Shown here in pieces: positions 45,142 to 55,249 of a stretch of 64,000 nucleotides of DNA; the first letter of the stretch is position 1; every line of letters starts with the position of its first letter. The notes under the pieces are model-generated. The model did no database searches, was not told the origin of the DNA, and saw only the letters and a program-made list of their open reading frames with translations. The position numbers and the translations under genes were made by a program. Source of the DNA: Magnetococcales bacterium (GTDB taxonomy: Bacteria; Pseudomonadota; Magnetococcia; Magnetococcales; JADFWU01); assembly GCA_015234045.1 (NCBI GenBank), contig JADFWU010000004.1, positions 50,601 to 114,600 of the forward strand. The letters are read 5' to 3'.

Positions 45142-45624
45142 ATGGAACCATTGACCAATACAGCTGGGCAACCTGAGCCTATGTCCGATGGGTTTGATAT
45201 TGCCTATCTGGAGAGCGCCCCAATCGTGCCTCTGGCTGATGCCGCTTGGCTGGCTGGACTGACTCCAGATGCGTTTACCGGATTCCTGAAGGATACCAAT
45301 ATTCCTTTGCTGAAAAACCCTCAGGGCGTTCAGTGTATTCGAATCATTGAACTGATTCGTGCAGGATATGGCCTGTTAGGTCAGAAAGAGAGCCGCATTC
45401 TGATGTTGCGTATGCAACTTGAGAAGGCACTCAATCGAGAAAAAGAGTTGGTGGAGATCCTCGGCACTCAGGTCTCTCTCAAACCCGACCTAAGACCCAC
45501 ACCGGCCAAGCCAACACCGGACATGGCTGCCCCTTCAAATAAAGAACCCATGCCCACCAAAGGCAAAAAGGGAAAAAAAGGAAAAGCTGGAAAAGCAAGA
45601 AAAGGCAAGAAAAAGAATAAATAA
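45142..45624 (+). CDS. Lysine-tailed protein of unknown function
   Basis: A 160-residue soluble protein with AAGGAG nine bases before its ATG. The N-terminal half has a helix-turn-helix-like pattern (PLADAAWLAGLTPDAFTGFL then IRIIELIRAGYGLL), followed by a heptad-rich helix (LRMQLEKALNREKELVEIL), a Pro-rich linker and a very basic tail of Lys, Gly, Ala and Arg (KGKKGKKGKAGKARKGKKK). The tail is similar to those that bind nucleic acid nonspecifically, so a DNA- or RNA-binding role is plausible. No family is recognised. The gene stands alone. Confidence 0.7.
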   Translation: MEPLTNTAGQPEPMSDGFDIAYLESAPIVPLADAAWLAGLTPDAFTGFLKDTNIPLLKNPQGVQCIRIIELIRAGYGLLGQKESRILMLRMQLEKALNREKELVEILGTQVSLKPDLRPTPAKPTPDMAAPSNKEPMPTKGKKGKKGKAGKARKGKKKNK

Positions 45625-45651
45625 CTTCCAGCACCTTAAACTAAGACATTA

Positions 45652-46515
45652 CTATCGAATCCACCATTTTACCTTGGCGGTTAATTCATTGGTTACCACG
45701 TTGGTGCTCAATCGTCCTTCAGTGTTGAATAACCGATAACGCAACATACTCATCTGCCCATCCACGCGCACAGTAAATTCCACAACCGCTAATGCGCCGT
45801 AATTGTCGAACCCCTTACCGATTGGCATCAATGTTGGGAACGTTCTAATGCTAATGTCACTTCGATCAGGATGACCAAAATAGAGAATCGTGCGATGCAG
45901 AAAATAGGTCGCTCCATTGAACTCAAATGAGACCTTTACATCACGATTACCTTCCAACAGTGACAAAAGATGTTCACGCTCATCCAATCCGTCTTCGCCG
46001 CTCTGATAGACACACCGCCAAGGTCTGTCATCAGTAAACCAACGGTAGTAGTGATACGGCGTTTTCTGTTCTGGATCAAATTTGGGCAGCATGGAAGAGA
46101 TTGTCCGGTCACTACCGGGAAAGTGCGAACGCAGGGAGCCAAAACCACGATCAGCAGCATAGATTAAAATGGATGAATAAGGATGCGCTTGTACTCCGGG
46201 TTCACTGGCAAAAGTGTATCTCTGAGCATTGATGGCAGCTGGGGAAGCAGTGTGAAACGGTTGCACACCAATGATATTATCCTTGGTGATGATCGTTGAA
46301 GGCAGCGGAATAATCTCTTCATACACATCCTCTTCTACCGCCAGGTTTAAATGCAAATTCTCCACATTGGGCAGAATATCCGATGAGCGTCCCGCAACCT
46401 GTACCCGCGCACCAAGACCGACACTCAGATCAGAACCATTGGTGATTTGTTCCAACAGTGCTTCATAACTGCCCTGAAGTGCCGTACCCATTCCATCTGT
46501 TTCATAACTGAGCAT
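45652..46515 (-). CDS. Hypothetical protein, function unknown
   Basis: A 287-residue soluble protein with no signal peptide or membrane helix. It is rich in beta-type segments with aromatic residues (YHYYRWFTDDRPWRCVYQSG, YFLHRTILYFGHPDRSDISI) and has no recognised catalytic motif. AGGAAAAG precedes the ATG. It ends in a basic-aromatic tail, KVKWWIR. The next gene upstream on the same strand, an aminotransferase, ends 33 bases before it, so they may be cotranscribed. A structural or binding role is possible, but no family is recognised. Confidence 0.7.
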   Translation of the reverse strand: MLSYETDGMGTALQGSYEALLEQITNGSDLSVGLGARVQVAGRSSDILPNVENLHLNLAVEEDVYEEIIPLPSTIITKDNIIGVQPFHTASPAAINAQRYTFASEPGVQAHPYSSILIYAADRGFGSLRSHFPGSDRTISSMLPKFDPEQKTPYHYYRWFTDDRPWRCVYQSGEDGLDEREHLLSLLEGNRDVKVSFEFNGATYFLHRTILYFGHPDRSDISIRTFPTLMPIGKGFDNYGALAVVEFTVRVDGQMSMLRYRLFNTEGRLSTNVVTNELTAKVKWWIR

Positions 46516-46548
46516 TTTTTCTTTTCCTAATCAACTGAGTAACTTCCA

Positions 46549-47715
46549 CTACTTTTGAATAAATCGCTCTAAGCGCATTAAACCTTCTTCAACTCTTTCT
46601 GGACCAACCGCATAAGAGAAACGCACATGGACATTGGATCGATATTGACCAAAATCCAATCCCGGAGTGATTGCCACACCCACATCATTCAATATAACTG
46701 TACAGAGCTGTTGTGCGTCATCCAAACCGGTTTTTTTTAATACATGCGTTGCATCAGCATAAATGTAGAAAGCACCACGTGGCTCAACAGCAATGATAAA
46801 GCCCATATTTCTCAAGCGCGCTATCATAACTTGTCGATTTCGATCATAAGCCGCCACCTGATCCAATAGTTGATCCTGACACCCAAAGACTGACTGTGCA
46901 GCATGTTGAGAAATTGTCGGCGCAGATATGAATAGATTCTGTGCCAATGCTTCCACAGCTTTCACGGCTTCATCAGGAACAATCATCCAACCCAAGCGCC
47001 AACCTGTCATGGCAAAAAACTTTGAAAATCCATTGATTACGATCACATTATCGGAAAACGACAAAGCGGTCTGAGCCTGTTCACCATAGGTGATACCATG
47101 ATAAATCTCGTCAGAGATCACCATACCTTTCGAGTGACCAACCAGCTCAATTACTTCTTTTAAAACTTTCGGCGCAATTAATGTTCCAGTTGGATTGGAT
47201 GGACTGGTTATCAGAACACCCCGTATTCCCTTTTCAATCGCAGGTTTCAGAAGTTGAGCATCGAGTTGATATTCACTCTCTGGTCCCACCGGAATCAAGT
47301 ACGGCTCACCACCAAGCATACGGATAATATTAGGATAGCAGGGATAACCCGGATCAGTAATGGCTACACTATCGCCCGGATTGAGCAGGATACCAAAGGC
47401 CAGGATAAAAGCACCAGACGTACCTGGCGTTACAATAATACGATGTATCGGTACAGAAACGCCGTATTGTCGATCATACCACTGTGCAATCTGCTTGCGC
47501 AGACTGGCCAAACCCCGCGCATCGGTATAGCGTGTCTGATCCTGCTCCAGAGCTTGAATACCAGCGTTGAGCACAGGCTGTGGCGTGGCAAATTCCGGCT
47601 CGCCTACCATGAAACGGACAATATCTCGCCCTTGGCCTTCCAATGCCTTCACTTGTGCCAACACTTCCATTACATAAAACGGCTGAATCATAGAGAGTTT
47701 ATCAGCCCACTGCAT
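46549..47715 (-). CDS. PLP-dependent class I/II aminotransferase
   Basis: A 388-residue aminotransferase of fold type I. The motif set is complete: the N-terminal FMVGEPEFATP, YTDARGLASLRKQIA, the PLP-phosphate site TPGTSGAFILAF, SPSNPTGT with the substrate-binding Asn, SDEIYHGITY, and the PLP lysine in NGFSKFFAMTGWRLGW. The C-terminal Arg region (RFSYAVGPERVEEGL) binds the carboxylate. CAGGAG precedes the ATG. The group includes aspartate, alanine and aromatic enzymes, so substrate cannot be fixed. The window holds a second class I enzyme (aspC at 53.7 kb), which is more typical of aspartate. Confidence 0.92.
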   Translation of the reverse strand: MQWADKLSMIQPFYVMEVLAQVKALEGQGRDIVRFMVGEPEFATPQPVLNAGIQALEQDQTRYTDARGLASLRKQIAQWYDRQYGVSVPIHRIIVTPGTSGAFILAFGILLNPGDSVAITDPGYPCYPNIIRMLGGEPYLIPVGPESEYQLDAQLLKPAIEKGIRGVLITSPSNPTGTLIAPKVLKEVIELVGHSKGMVISDEIYHGITYGEQAQTALSFSDNVIVINGFSKFFAMTGWRLGWMIVPDEAVKAVEALAQNLFISAPTISQHAAQSVFGCQDQLLDQVAAYDRNRQVMIARLRNMGFIIAVEPRGAFYIYADATHVLKKTGLDDAQQLCTVILNDVGVAITPGLDFGQYRSNVHVRFSYAVGPERVEEGLMRLERFIQK

Positions 47716-47751
47716 GCCAAACTCCTGAAAATTATCAACACTTCAATATAA

Positions 47752-47790
47752 AAAAAAATCCCACCGAGTCAGACCCGGCAGGATTTTTTT
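47752..47790. terminator. Bidirectional terminator of the porin gene
   Basis: AAAAAAATCC at 47752-47761 pairs with GGATTTTTTT at 47781-47790, with inner CCG/CGG pairing. It lies between the minus-strand porin gene, which it should terminate, and the aminotransferase gene. Confidence 0.85.
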
Positions 47791-47816
47791 ATGCGATCCA
47801 TCACTGAAAACAGTGC

Positions 47817-48980
47817 TTAGAACTCAACGCCTAGCTGAAGTGTTGAGGTTTGCATATCATCACCGGTTCCACCTTCAGCAACTTCGAAGTCCTCAGAGTG
47901 TGCGAACTCAAAAGCAAGGCTGGTGTTCTCAAAGATACCAACAGAGGCAGCAGCCAACCATTTTGTCTCAGGAATACCAAGCGCAGCAGCATCATCAGCG
48001 CCCTGATAGCCAACTGCCAAGACTGTTTCCATGCCGGACAGTTCCAGGCTATAAGCCAACTCAACATTCCAAGCTTCAGGCTTTGTACCAGCCAGATTGG
48101 TAACAGCGGCATCAAACTCTTCAGCAGCGGCAAGATATTCGCCCACCAACTGGAATTGACCAATGGTGGCGATACCGTAGACAGACCAGGCTCCAACCCG
48201 CTCATCCACAGCTACATCACCATGAGTATCAGCAACCAAATCGCCATCATCCAGACTGGAGATATAACTTACACCCGCTTCAAGACCAAAGCTGTCGGTC
48301 TCCATGCTGTAGCCAAGATTAGCACCAAACTGAGCGACAACATTATCATCGCCATTTTTGTCTACATCGCCATTAAAAACGTAAACCGAACCATTGATAC
48401 CATTGGATTCAAAACCAACCTGCACAATGTCTTCAACCGTTTCACCCAATTCCAGGGTTACAGGATCGGAAACCAGATTGGTAGAAAAATTACCAAAAGG
48501 AACAGCGGTCTTACCAGCGGTTACAAACATGGGATTGCGCTCGGCATTACCGATGGTAATGGTAGCAGAGTCCAGATCCAATGTGGCACCATCTTCATAG
48601 AGCAGCACAACGTTTGCGTTGACCCAATCATTCACCTGAGCATCAATGGAAAGCTCCACCGTAGCAACAGCGATATCACTGGCAGTTGGTCCGCCGTAGC
48701 CATCATCACCATGGGAAGCTTCTACTTCCACCACACCACCGATGGAAACTTTGTCAGACCAGTTAGGACCAGCAACAGGTGCGGCCTCTTTCACAGCCTG
48801 CACTTCGGTCTGTGTTTCAGTGACTTGACCTTTCAGGCTTTCAATCTCTTGTTGCTGGCGCTGAATGATCTGCCACATCTCAGCCTGAGAGGGCATACCT
48901 GTTGCCAAAGCTTGTCCTGCAAATCCTGTGGCCAGGGTCAGAGCGGCAATGCTTACCAAATGTTTTGCTGATTTCTTCAT
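47817..48980 (-). CDS. LbtU-like outer-membrane porin
   Basis: A 387-residue outer-membrane protein. The signal peptide (about 1-27: KKSAKHLVSIAALTLATGFA) ends QALA. A short periplasmic coiled coil (about 33-60) is followed by an anionic beta barrel built of alternating hydrophobic strands, with a C-terminal Phe (LQLGVEF) that is the standard insertion signal. The SDKVSIGGVVEVEASHGDD opening and FVTAGKTAVPFGNFSTNLVSDP segment resemble the LbtU family of siderophore porins. The N-terminal coiled coil may trimerise or bind peptidoglycan. The start is ATG 48980; an upstream frame exists, but this gives the signal peptide and a GGAT-type ribosome site. Siderophore uptake is inferred from the family. 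Confidence 0.85.
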   Translation of the reverse strand: MKKSAKHLVSIAALTLATGFAGQALATGMPSQAEMWQIIQRQQQEIESLKGQVTETQTEVQAVKEAAPVAGPNWSDKVSIGGVVEVEASHGDDGYGGPTASDIAVATVELSIDAQVNDWVNANVVLLYEDGATLDLDSATITIGNAERNPMFVTAGKTAVPFGNFSTNLVSDPVTLELGETVEDIVQVGFESNGINGSVYVFNGDVDKNGDDNVVAQFGANLGYSMETDSFGLEAGVSYISSLDDGDLVADTHGDVAVDERVGAWSVYGIATIGQFQLVGEYLAAAEEFDAAVTNLAGTKPEAWNVELAYSLELSGMETVLAVGYQGADDAAALGIPETKWLAAASVGIFENTSLAFEFAHSEDFEVAEGGTGDDMQTSTLQLGVEF

Positions 48981-49111
48981 TATTCTTATCCGTTTTTTAG
49001 TTTCATCACGCAGCACTGTGTAAACAGACTGTCGAGCGTAAAAGCGCTACTCATAATCTTCGGCAATAAGGATATAGCTTTCCTTTATTGCTGGCAATGT
49101 TTCATGATTTC

Positions 49112-49163
49112 AATGCGCTTTTCACCATGGAGACAGTAATAACTGATCCACGGTGAAGCGCAT
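49112..49163 (-). terminator. Hairpin after the chemoreceptor gene
   Basis: ATGCGCTT at 49112-49119 pairs with AAGCGCAT at 49156-49163, extended by CACC/GGTG. It follows the minus-strand MCP stop at 49180 by a few bases. A clear T tract is absent, so confidence is modest. Confidence 0.45.
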
Positions 49164-49179
49164 CTTCTCAGTAAAAGCC

Positions 49180-51309
49180 CTAGAAGCTTTCAAACTCATC
49201 ATCCATACCCATGGAACCAGAGTGATCAGGCAACGCAGCCATAGTCTGTGTCGGAGCAGCAGCTGTTGCGGTTGCCTTTGCAGCCGGTCTTGATGCTGTG
49301 CGCTGGTTATCCATTTTGAAGAAGGCAACCGCTTCATTGAGTACACGTGCCTGACTGGAAAGCTCTTCAGCAGTAGCTGCCATCTCTTCGGACGCACCTG
49401 CATTTTGCTGAATGACTTGATCCAGGCTTTGCAGAGCGTTATTGATTTGCTCACCACCGGTATTCTGTTCCGATGTCGCAGCAGCGATTTCCTGAACCAA
49501 CTCGGCGGTACGGCTGATATCTGGAACCAGCTTATCAAGCATGGCACCGGCCTTTTCTGACAATTCCATACTGGAGCTGGAGAGCGTACCGATCTCACCG
49601 GCTGCCGTCTGACTGCGTTCAGCCAACTTACGCACTTCAGCGGCCACAACCGCAAAGCCTTTACCATGCTCACCGGCACGCGCAGCCTCAATAGCCGCAT
49701 TAAGCGCCAACAGATTGGTTTGACGAGCGATTTCTTCAATAATGGAGATACGTTCAGCAATCTCCTTCATGGCACCAACGGCTTCACCAACGGCTTTACC
49801 AGTCTCTTGAGCTGCATGAGCGGCTTGCTGAGAAGTTTTCTCTGTTTGGGCCGCATTGTCTGCATTGTTTTGGATATTGCCTGTCATCTGTTCCATGGAG
49901 GCGGAAGTCTCTTCAACAGAGGCAGCCTGCTCTGTCGCACCTTGAGAAAGCCCCTGAGAAGAGTTACTCAACTCTTCAGAGCCTGAAGAGACGAATTCTG
50001 AAGCCGATTTAACTGAACCAACAACCTGTTGGAGTCGATCCACCATATTTTGCATGGCTTGAAGCAACTGACCAACCTCATCCTTTCCTGTCACATCCAC
50101 ATGAACAGTCAGATCTCCAGCAGCCAAGCTGTTTGCAACACTCAGTGCCTGACCCAATCCGCTCACAAGCATCTTAGTCGCTACCAAGCCAAGAATAATC
50201 GCCAACAAGAATCCCAGCACGATACCAACAATGTTTTGGGTAGTAGCATCAGAGGCAGTTGCACGAGAAACCTCTCCGGCATCCGTCATAAGACCATTAG
50301 CCAAATGGACAATTTCTTCAAGCAGGGTCAATAACTCTTCACCAACCTCATCAGCTTGCTTATCTTGAACACCACGAGCCTCAACAGTATTGGCAAGTTC
50401 CGTATGTGCATCCATGAAACGTTTGACAGAACCTTGGAAGGTCTGATCATGGACACCATCAAGATCATCAAGCATTGCTGCCAAATCAGGCACATCGACC
50501 TTGGCAATCATACCTTCATCTGTCTGAGCACCGTTTTTCAATGCGTTAACCCAGACATCAAATTCATCCAAGGTAGCTTGGTAACGCTGTTTCGGCTCTG
50601 ACGCTTCATCAGGCGTGGCAGCCTGAGCATACTCTTCAATAGCGATACGGCTCATGGAAATAGTGGTTTTGATCTCCATAGCCAGATCTGTCCAGGTAAT
50701 TTCCTTGTTGAGGATTTCATCACCGGAAGCACCATCAGCCAACCGCGCATCAATACGATCCTTCACCTTGCCTTCGAATTTCTCGGCCAGTTCAATTACC
50801 TGATCAAAGGCTTGCTCCATGCCCACCATTGACTCTTCCAGGCTCTTTTCATATTTGAAAATTTTGCTGGACAATTCATAGATACCACGAATACCGGGTT
50901 GAAACTTATCGTCATGGAAGGATTGGGCTTGTTGGACGATACGCCGTAATTCTGCGTTATCTGTCGCATAAAACACTTCACCCGACACAGTACCACCCTG
51001 AAGAATGGCTTCGCCGTGGTCATCAAACATTTTAACAAGGTTTTCATGCTCTTGCCAAACATCCCTGAGTTCTCCGTCATCACCAGAGGCCAGAAGCTCC
51101 ATGATCATCTGCATATCCCGAGCAACCGAAATACGCATGGACATGGCACCATCCACCAACGGTGCAGTCTGAAGAATGCGCTCTGTTGAAGCACTCATGC
51201 TGTTGGTATTGCGGTAGCCCAAGCCACCCACAACCAGCAGGATAAACGCGATAATCAAAAATGAGGCAATCAGTTTGGTACCAATTTTGAGGTCCTGGAT
51301 ACTCGGCAT
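49180..51309 (-). CDS. Methyl-accepting chemotaxis protein
   Basis: A 709-residue chemoreceptor. There are two membrane helices (about 11-31 and 363-385) around a long helical periplasmic sensor of about 330 residues, a HAMP domain (about 386-440) and a cytoplasmic signalling domain with the highly conserved tip [20 protein letters not shown] and [20 protein letters not shown], which docks CheA and CheW. Methylation-type helices flank it. A Ala/Thr-rich flexible tail ends in DEFESF; EFESF fits the loose x-[FW]-x2-F form of CheR-tether pentapeptides. GGGAGGG precedes the ATG. No che genes are adjacent. The ligand is unknown; the long helical sensor suggests direct or binding-protein sensing. 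Confidence 0.94.
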   Translation of the reverse strand: MPSIQDLKIGTKLIASFLIIAFILLVVGGLGYRNTNSMSASTERILQTAPLVDGAMSMRISVARDMQMIMELLASGDDGELRDVWQEHENLVKMFDDHGEAILQGGTVSGEVFYATDNAELRRIVQQAQSFHDDKFQPGIRGIYELSSKIFKYEKSLEESMVGMEQAFDQVIELAEKFEGKVKDRIDARLADGASGDEILNKEITWTDLAMEIKTTISMSRIAIEEYAQAATPDEASEPKQRYQATLDEFDVWVNALKNGAQTDEGMIAKVDVPDLAAMLDDLDGVHDQTFQGSVKRFMDAHTELANTVEARGVQDKQADEVGEELLTLLEEIVHLANGLMTDAGEVSRATASDATTQNIVGIVLGFLLAIILGLVATKMLVSGLGQALSVANSLAAGDLTVHVDVTGKDEVGQLLQAMQNMVDRLQQVVGSVKSASEFVSSGSEELSNSSQGLSQGATEQAASVEETSASMEQMTGNIQNNADNAAQTEKTSQQAAHAAQETGKAVGEAVGAMKEIAERISIIEEIARQTNLLALNAAIEAARAGEHGKGFAVVAAEVRKLAERSQTAAGEIGTLSSSSMELSEKAGAMLDKLVPDISRTAELVQEIAAATSEQNTGGEQINNALQSLDQVIQQNAGASEEMAATAEELSSQARVLNEAVAFFKMDNQRTASRPAAKATATAAAPTQTMAALPDHSGSMGMDDEFESF

Positions 51310-51533
51310 GAAACAACCCTCCCCCGGGCACTACCCATTGTGCGAATGATAAACGTTACTTATTACACATAAATAAATAAACAATGAACAAGATTCACAC
51401 TTTATGCGTCAATGTTGACATTGGTCAAGAGTTTAGAATAAGTTATTAATTTTTTTTGTTCTTAATTATATTTTTTTATACATACGCTTGGATTTCCAAC
51501 ATATTGTTATTATTTTGAGTTATGTTAAATTTA

Positions 51534-51551
51534 GGAGTTACACAGTTGAAT
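51534..51551. repeat. Solo copy of the MITE-end repeat
   Basis: GGAGTTACACAGTTGAAT at 51534-51551 matches the left end of the 39553-39700 element at 16 of 18 positions. No partner end is present nearby. It lies between the MCP promoter and the end of uvrB. Confidence 0.5.
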
Positions 51552-51583
51552 AAGTACAGTTAGCCGTCATTTCTTAAGTGTGC

Positions 51584-53599
51584 TCAGAATAGCAATGCGC
51601 GCTTTTCCAAATCAATAATTTTATCTCTATAAATCGCAGCCAATTCAAACTCCATCCGTTCAGCAGCCTGACGCATCTGTTTTTCCGTTTTTTTAATTTC
51701 CTTCTCAATTTCTTTGGCACTGAAGAGACTCGACTTGCCTGAAGTTGACACCCCCTTCTGCGTGCGTTTGTCACTCTGTGAAGCATCACTACCTTGAAAT
51801 AGCGCTGTGAGTGTGTTGGACACCTCTTTTATTACTGATTTTGGTGTAATACCATGTTTTTTATTATAATTTTCTTGAATTACTCGGCGTCGTTTTGTCT
51901 CATCCAGCGCATGTTTCATGGAACGGGTGATCTTATCGGCATAGAGAATGACCCGACCATCAACATTGCGTGCAGCACGACCGATTGTCTGAATTAATGC
52001 CGTCTCTGAACGCAGAAATCCTTCCTTATCCGCATCCAAGATAGCGATCAACCCAACTTCAGGTATGTCCAAACCTTCTCTGAGCAGATTGATACCCACC
52101 AGAACATCGAATTCACCAAGTCGCAGATCCTGGATGATTTCCATTCTCTCCAACGTATCAATATCTGAATGGAGATAGCGCACGGCAATATTGAGATCTT
52201 TGAGATAATCAGTCAGATCCTCTGACATTTTCTTGGTCAGCGTTGTAACCAAAATCCGATAACCTTGTGCCTTGGTTTTACGAATCTCTTCCAGGAGATC
52301 ATCCACCTGCGTCTCAACTGGCCGGACTTCGCACGGCGGATCAAGAAGTCCGGTTGGTCTGATCAACTGTTCAACGACCACACCATTGGTGCGATCCAGT
52401 TCAAAGTTACCCGGCGTTGCAGAAACAAAAACGGTTTGAGGGCGCATTTGATCCCACTCATCAAACATCAATGGCCGGTTATCCATGGCAGACGGCAGAC
52501 GAAAGCCATGGTTGACCAATGTCTCTTTGCGTGATCGATCACCACGATACATACCGCGTATCTGCGGCACAGTGACATGGCTTTCATCAATAAAAACCAG
52601 CGCATCTTTGGGAAAATATTCAAACAGGGTTGGCGGCGGCTCACCAGGTGATCGACCGGATAGAAAGCGACTATAGTTCTCAATGCCAGTGCAGTAACCA
52701 AGCTCCTGCATCATTTCAAGATCATAGCGTGTGCGACTCTCCAACCGTTGAGCTTCCACCAGGAGATTATTTTTCTTCAACCACTCCAGCCGAGTGTGCA
52801 ACTCGGCCTTGATCTCTTCCATGGCCCGAACAATGGTGGACCGTTTGGTTACATAGTGACTGGCGGGAAAAAAGGTGATGGAATCCCGATCATCATATTT
52901 TTCTCGGGTGAGTGGATCAACTTCAACAATTCTATCAATGATGTCACCAAACAACTCCAACCGAACCGCCCGACTCTCCTCGTGTGCTGGAAACACTTCG
53001 ATGGTGTCACCTCGCACACGAAATCGACCGCGCTGAAAGTCAATATCATTTCGAGCGTACTGCATGGCCACTAACTTCTTCAGTAGATCACGCTGATCAA
53101 TTTCATCACCTACATTTACCGTCACCCGCATTTCAAGATACTCTTCTGGCGAGCCAATACCATAGATACAGCTTACCGAAGAAACAATCACCACATCCCG
53201 ACGAGAAAGAAGCTCTCGCGTTGCCGCGTGACGTAAACGATCGATTTGTTCATTGATTGACGAATCTTTTTCTATAAACGTATCCGTACGCGCCACATAG
53301 GCTTCTGGTTGATAATAGTCATAATAGGAAACAAAATAGGCTACCGCATTTTTTGGGAAAAAAGATTGCATCTCATTGAACAATTGACCAGCCAGCGTCT
53401 TATTATGAGCCAGAATCAGAGCCGGACGGTTGAGTTTCTTGATCACCTGCGCCATGGTAAAAGTCTTACCTGAACCGGTCACACCGAGCAGGACCTGATC
53501 CTTTTTTTTATCCTCAATACCTTTAAGTAGTGCTTCGATAGCCTGTGGTTGATCGCCAGAAGGCTTAAAATCAGCATGTAGATGAAACTGAGCGTCCAT
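51584..53599 (-). CDS. uvrB: UvrABC excinuclease subunit B
   Basis: A 671-residue DNA repair helicase-like protein that verifies damage and positions UvrC for incision. The signatures are Walker [11 protein letters not shown] at about 39-48, [13 protein letters not shown], the damage-binding beta hairpin [31 protein letters not shown] for motif II and its surroundings, VSATPGNFE, and [18 protein letters not shown]. The domain VI ends with [21 protein letters not shown] and [11 protein letters not shown]-terminal UVR motif (about 630-665) binds UvrC. Length is normal. ATG is in frame just after GAGA. The N-terminal gap to aspC is short and divergent. Confidence 0.97.
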   Translation of the reverse strand: MDAQFHLHADFKPSGDQPQAIEALLKGIEDKKKDQVLLGVTGSGKTFTMAQVIKKLNRPALILAHNKTLAGQLFNEMQSFFPKNAVAYFVSYYDYYQPEAYVARTDTFIEKDSSINEQIDRLRHAATRELLSRRDVVIVSSVSCIYGIGSPEEYLEMRVTVNVGDEIDQRDLLKKLVAMQYARNDIDFQRGRFRVRGDTIEVFPAHEESRAVRLELFGDIIDRIVEVDPLTREKYDDRDSITFFPASHYVTKRSTIVRAMEEIKAELHTRLEWLKKNNLLVEAQRLESRTRYDLEMMQELGYCTGIENYSRFLSGRSPGEPPPTLFEYFPKDALVFIDESHVTVPQIRGMYRGDRSRKETLVNHGFRLPSAMDNRPLMFDEWDQMRPQTVFVSATPGNFELDRTNGVVVEQLIRPTGLLDPPCEVRPVETQVDDLLEEIRKTKAQGYRILVTTLTKKMSEDLTDYLKDLNIAVRYLHSDIDTLERMEIIQDLRLGEFDVLVGINLLREGLDIPEVGLIAILDADKEGFLRSETALIQTIGRAARNVDGRVILYADKITRSMKHALDETKRRRVIQENYNKKHGITPKSVIKEVSNTLTALFQGSDASQSDKRTQKGVSTSGKSSLFSAKEIEKEIKKTEKQMRQAAERMEFELAAIYRDKIIDLEKRALLF

Positions 53600-53648
53600 T
53601 CTCTATTCCCTTACGGCAAAGGCTGTTCTATGCTACGTGCGTTCATGG

Positions 53649-53706
53649 TCAAGGTGTTCATACTGTTTTACCTTGAATCAAACCATCAGGATAGGCTGAT
53701 GGCACC
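53649..53706 (+). promoter_or_regulatory. Two hairpins in the uvrB-aspC divergent region
   Basis: TCAAGGT at 53649-53655 pairs with ACCTTGA at 53670-53676. CCATCAG at 53683-53689 pairs with CTGATGG at 53696-53702, followed by CACCCTTTTTTC. They are just upstream of the aspC ribosome site. The second has terminator or attenuator form. Whether they act on transcription is not shown. Confidence 0.45.
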
Positions 53707-53728
53707 CTTTTTCACCTAGGAGTATACA

Positions 53729-54931
53729 ATGGCTCTGCTGTCCAAGCGCGTTCAATCGGTTAAACCGTCAGCCACTCTTGTGGTCGCGGCAAAAGCCAAG
53801 GAGTTGCGTGCCGCGGGTCGTGATGTCATCAGTCTGGCCGCTGGCGAACCGGATTTCGACACACCGGATCATATCAAAGAAGCTGCGATCCAAGCCATCA
53901 ACGATGGCTTTACCAAATATACCGCTGTGCCGGGTATCGTGGAATTGCGTGAAGCAATTGCCCAAAAGTTCAAGACGGATAATGGTCTGACTTATGGTAT
54001 TGATCAGATTTCTGTCAGCACCGGTGGCAAGCAAGCCCTCTATAATATTGCTCAGGCGACTTTGAACAAAGGCGATGAGGTTATCATTCCCGCACCGTAT
54101 TGGGTCTCCTATCCTGATATGGTTCTGCTGGCTCAGGGTGTACCTGTCTGCGTGACCACCAAGGAAAAAGAGGGGTTTAAGCTCTCCGCTAAAACGCTGA
54201 AAAAGAACTTGACCAAAAAAACGCGCTGGGTCGTGATCAATTCACCGTCCAATCCGACTGGTGAAGCCTATACGCCTGAAGAGTATAAGGCGTTGGCTGA
54301 GGTGTTGAAAGCCTACCCAAACGTTGGTGTCATCTGTGATGATATCTATGAAAAACTGGTCTATGATGGTGTCGAAGCACCGACTTTTGCACAGATTGTT
54401 CCTGAAATGCAAGAGCGTTGTGTGATCGTCAATGGTGTGTCTAAAGCCTACTCCATGACCGGTTGGCGTATCGGTTATGCAGCTGGTCCCAAAGAGATTA
54501 TCAAGGCGATGAACACCATTCAGTCTCAGTCCACCTCCGGTGCAACCTCTATTGCCCAAAAAGCGGCGCTGGCTGCGTTAACGGGTTCGCAAGAGTGTCT
54601 GAAACCGATGGTAGAGGCTTTCACCGAGCGGCGTAACTTCGTGGTAGACAGCCTGAATGCCATTGACGGCCTCTCCTGCCGCCGTCCACCGGGCGCGTTC
54701 TATATCTACGTCAATATCGGTCAACTGATTGGCAAAAAAACGCCTGCCGGTGATACCCTTGGCACCAGTATTGACTATTGCTCCTACCTGCTGGAAACCC
54801 AAGAGGTTGCAGCGGTTCCAGGTGTTGCGTTTGGTCTTGATCCCTACTTCCGCATCTCTTTTCCGACCTCTATGGAGAATCTGCAAAAAGCGGTTGATCG
54901 GATTCGTGCCAGCGTTGAAGCACTGAGCTAA
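53729..54931 (+). CDS. aspC: Aspartate aminotransferase (class I)
   Basis: A 400-residue PLP enzyme that interconverts aspartate and 2-oxoglutarate with oxaloacetate and glutamate. Motifs: RDVISLAAGEPDFDTPDHI, YTAVPGIVELREAIA, STGGKQALYNIAQA for PLP, the aromatic APYWVSYPDMV, NSPSNPTGEAY, CDDIYEKLVYDG, and NGVSKAYSMTGWRIGYAAGP with the PLP lysine. The C-terminal Arg (FRISFPTSMENLQKA) binds the substrate carboxylate. AGGAG precedes the ATG. Similar proteins are annotated as aspartate or aromatic aminotransferases; aspartate is most likely. A strong terminator follows. Confidence 0.95.
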   Translation: MALLSKRVQSVKPSATLVVAAKAKELRAAGRDVISLAAGEPDFDTPDHIKEAAIQAINDGFTKYTAVPGIVELREAIAQKFKTDNGLTYGIDQISVSTGGKQALYNIAQATLNKGDEVIIPAPYWVSYPDMVLLAQGVPVCVTTKEKEGFKLSAKTLKKNLTKKTRWVVINSPSNPTGEAYTPEEYKALAEVLKAYPNVGVICDDIYEKLVYDGVEAPTFAQIVPEMQERCVIVNGVSKAYSMTGWRIGYAAGPKEIIKAMNTIQSQSTSGATSIAQKAALAALTGSQECLKPMVEAFTERRNFVVDSLNAIDGLSCRRPPGAFYIYVNIGQLIGKKTPAGDTLGTSIDYCSYLLETQEVAAVPGVAFGLDPYFRISFPTSMENLQKAVDRIRASVEALS

Positions 54932-54947
54932 ACGCAATTTTCCCTGA

Positions 54948-54992
54948 TTAAGGGTCGCGAAAAAAAATAAATTATTTTTTCCGCGCCCCTAA
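54948..54992. repeat. AT-rich hairpin after aspC
   Basis: TTAAGGGTCGCGAAAAAAA at 54948 onward pairs with TTTTTTCCGCGCCCCTAA ending at 54992, with two mismatches. It lies between aspC and its terminator at 55009-55044 and may be a transcript-end stabiliser or second terminator. Confidence 0.5.
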
Positions 54993-55008
54993 GTCAGTCA
55001 AAGTTCAA

Positions 55009-55044
55009 AAAAAGAGCCACATTCATACGAATGTGGCTCTTTTT
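55009..55044. terminator. Perfect bidirectional terminator after aspC
   Basis: A 16-bp stem, AAAAAGAGCCACATTC at 55009-55024 with its complement at 55029-55044, with a 4-base loop and T and A flanks. It separates aspC from the cytochrome pair. The rest of 55045-55249 shows no gene. Confidence 0.92.
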
Positions 55045-55249
55045 GTTTTTCAATAGGTTACAAATATATTCTCAAAAAAAAATCGCTGTGCTGAATTTTT
55101 TTTGAACCATTTTCCGATTGAAACGCACTAACAGTAGCAAATGGCAATATTAGAAAATCATAATATTCTAATATCATGCACAGGATGTTTATAGCTCAAC
55201 AAATTTCTGGAAATCGAACGCCAGTGAACCAACATTTTGGAGAACGACC

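Noticed and set aside
47850-48971. 373-codon plus-strand frame opposite the porin gene
   Set aside because: The minus-strand protein has signal peptide, barrel pattern and C-terminal Phe; the antisense frame has no ribosome site or recognisable domain.
49122-49760. Arg-rich minus-strand frame overlapping the chemoreceptor C-terminus
   Set aside because: It is a shifted reading of conserved MCP signalling sequence and its composition is typical of a shadow frame.
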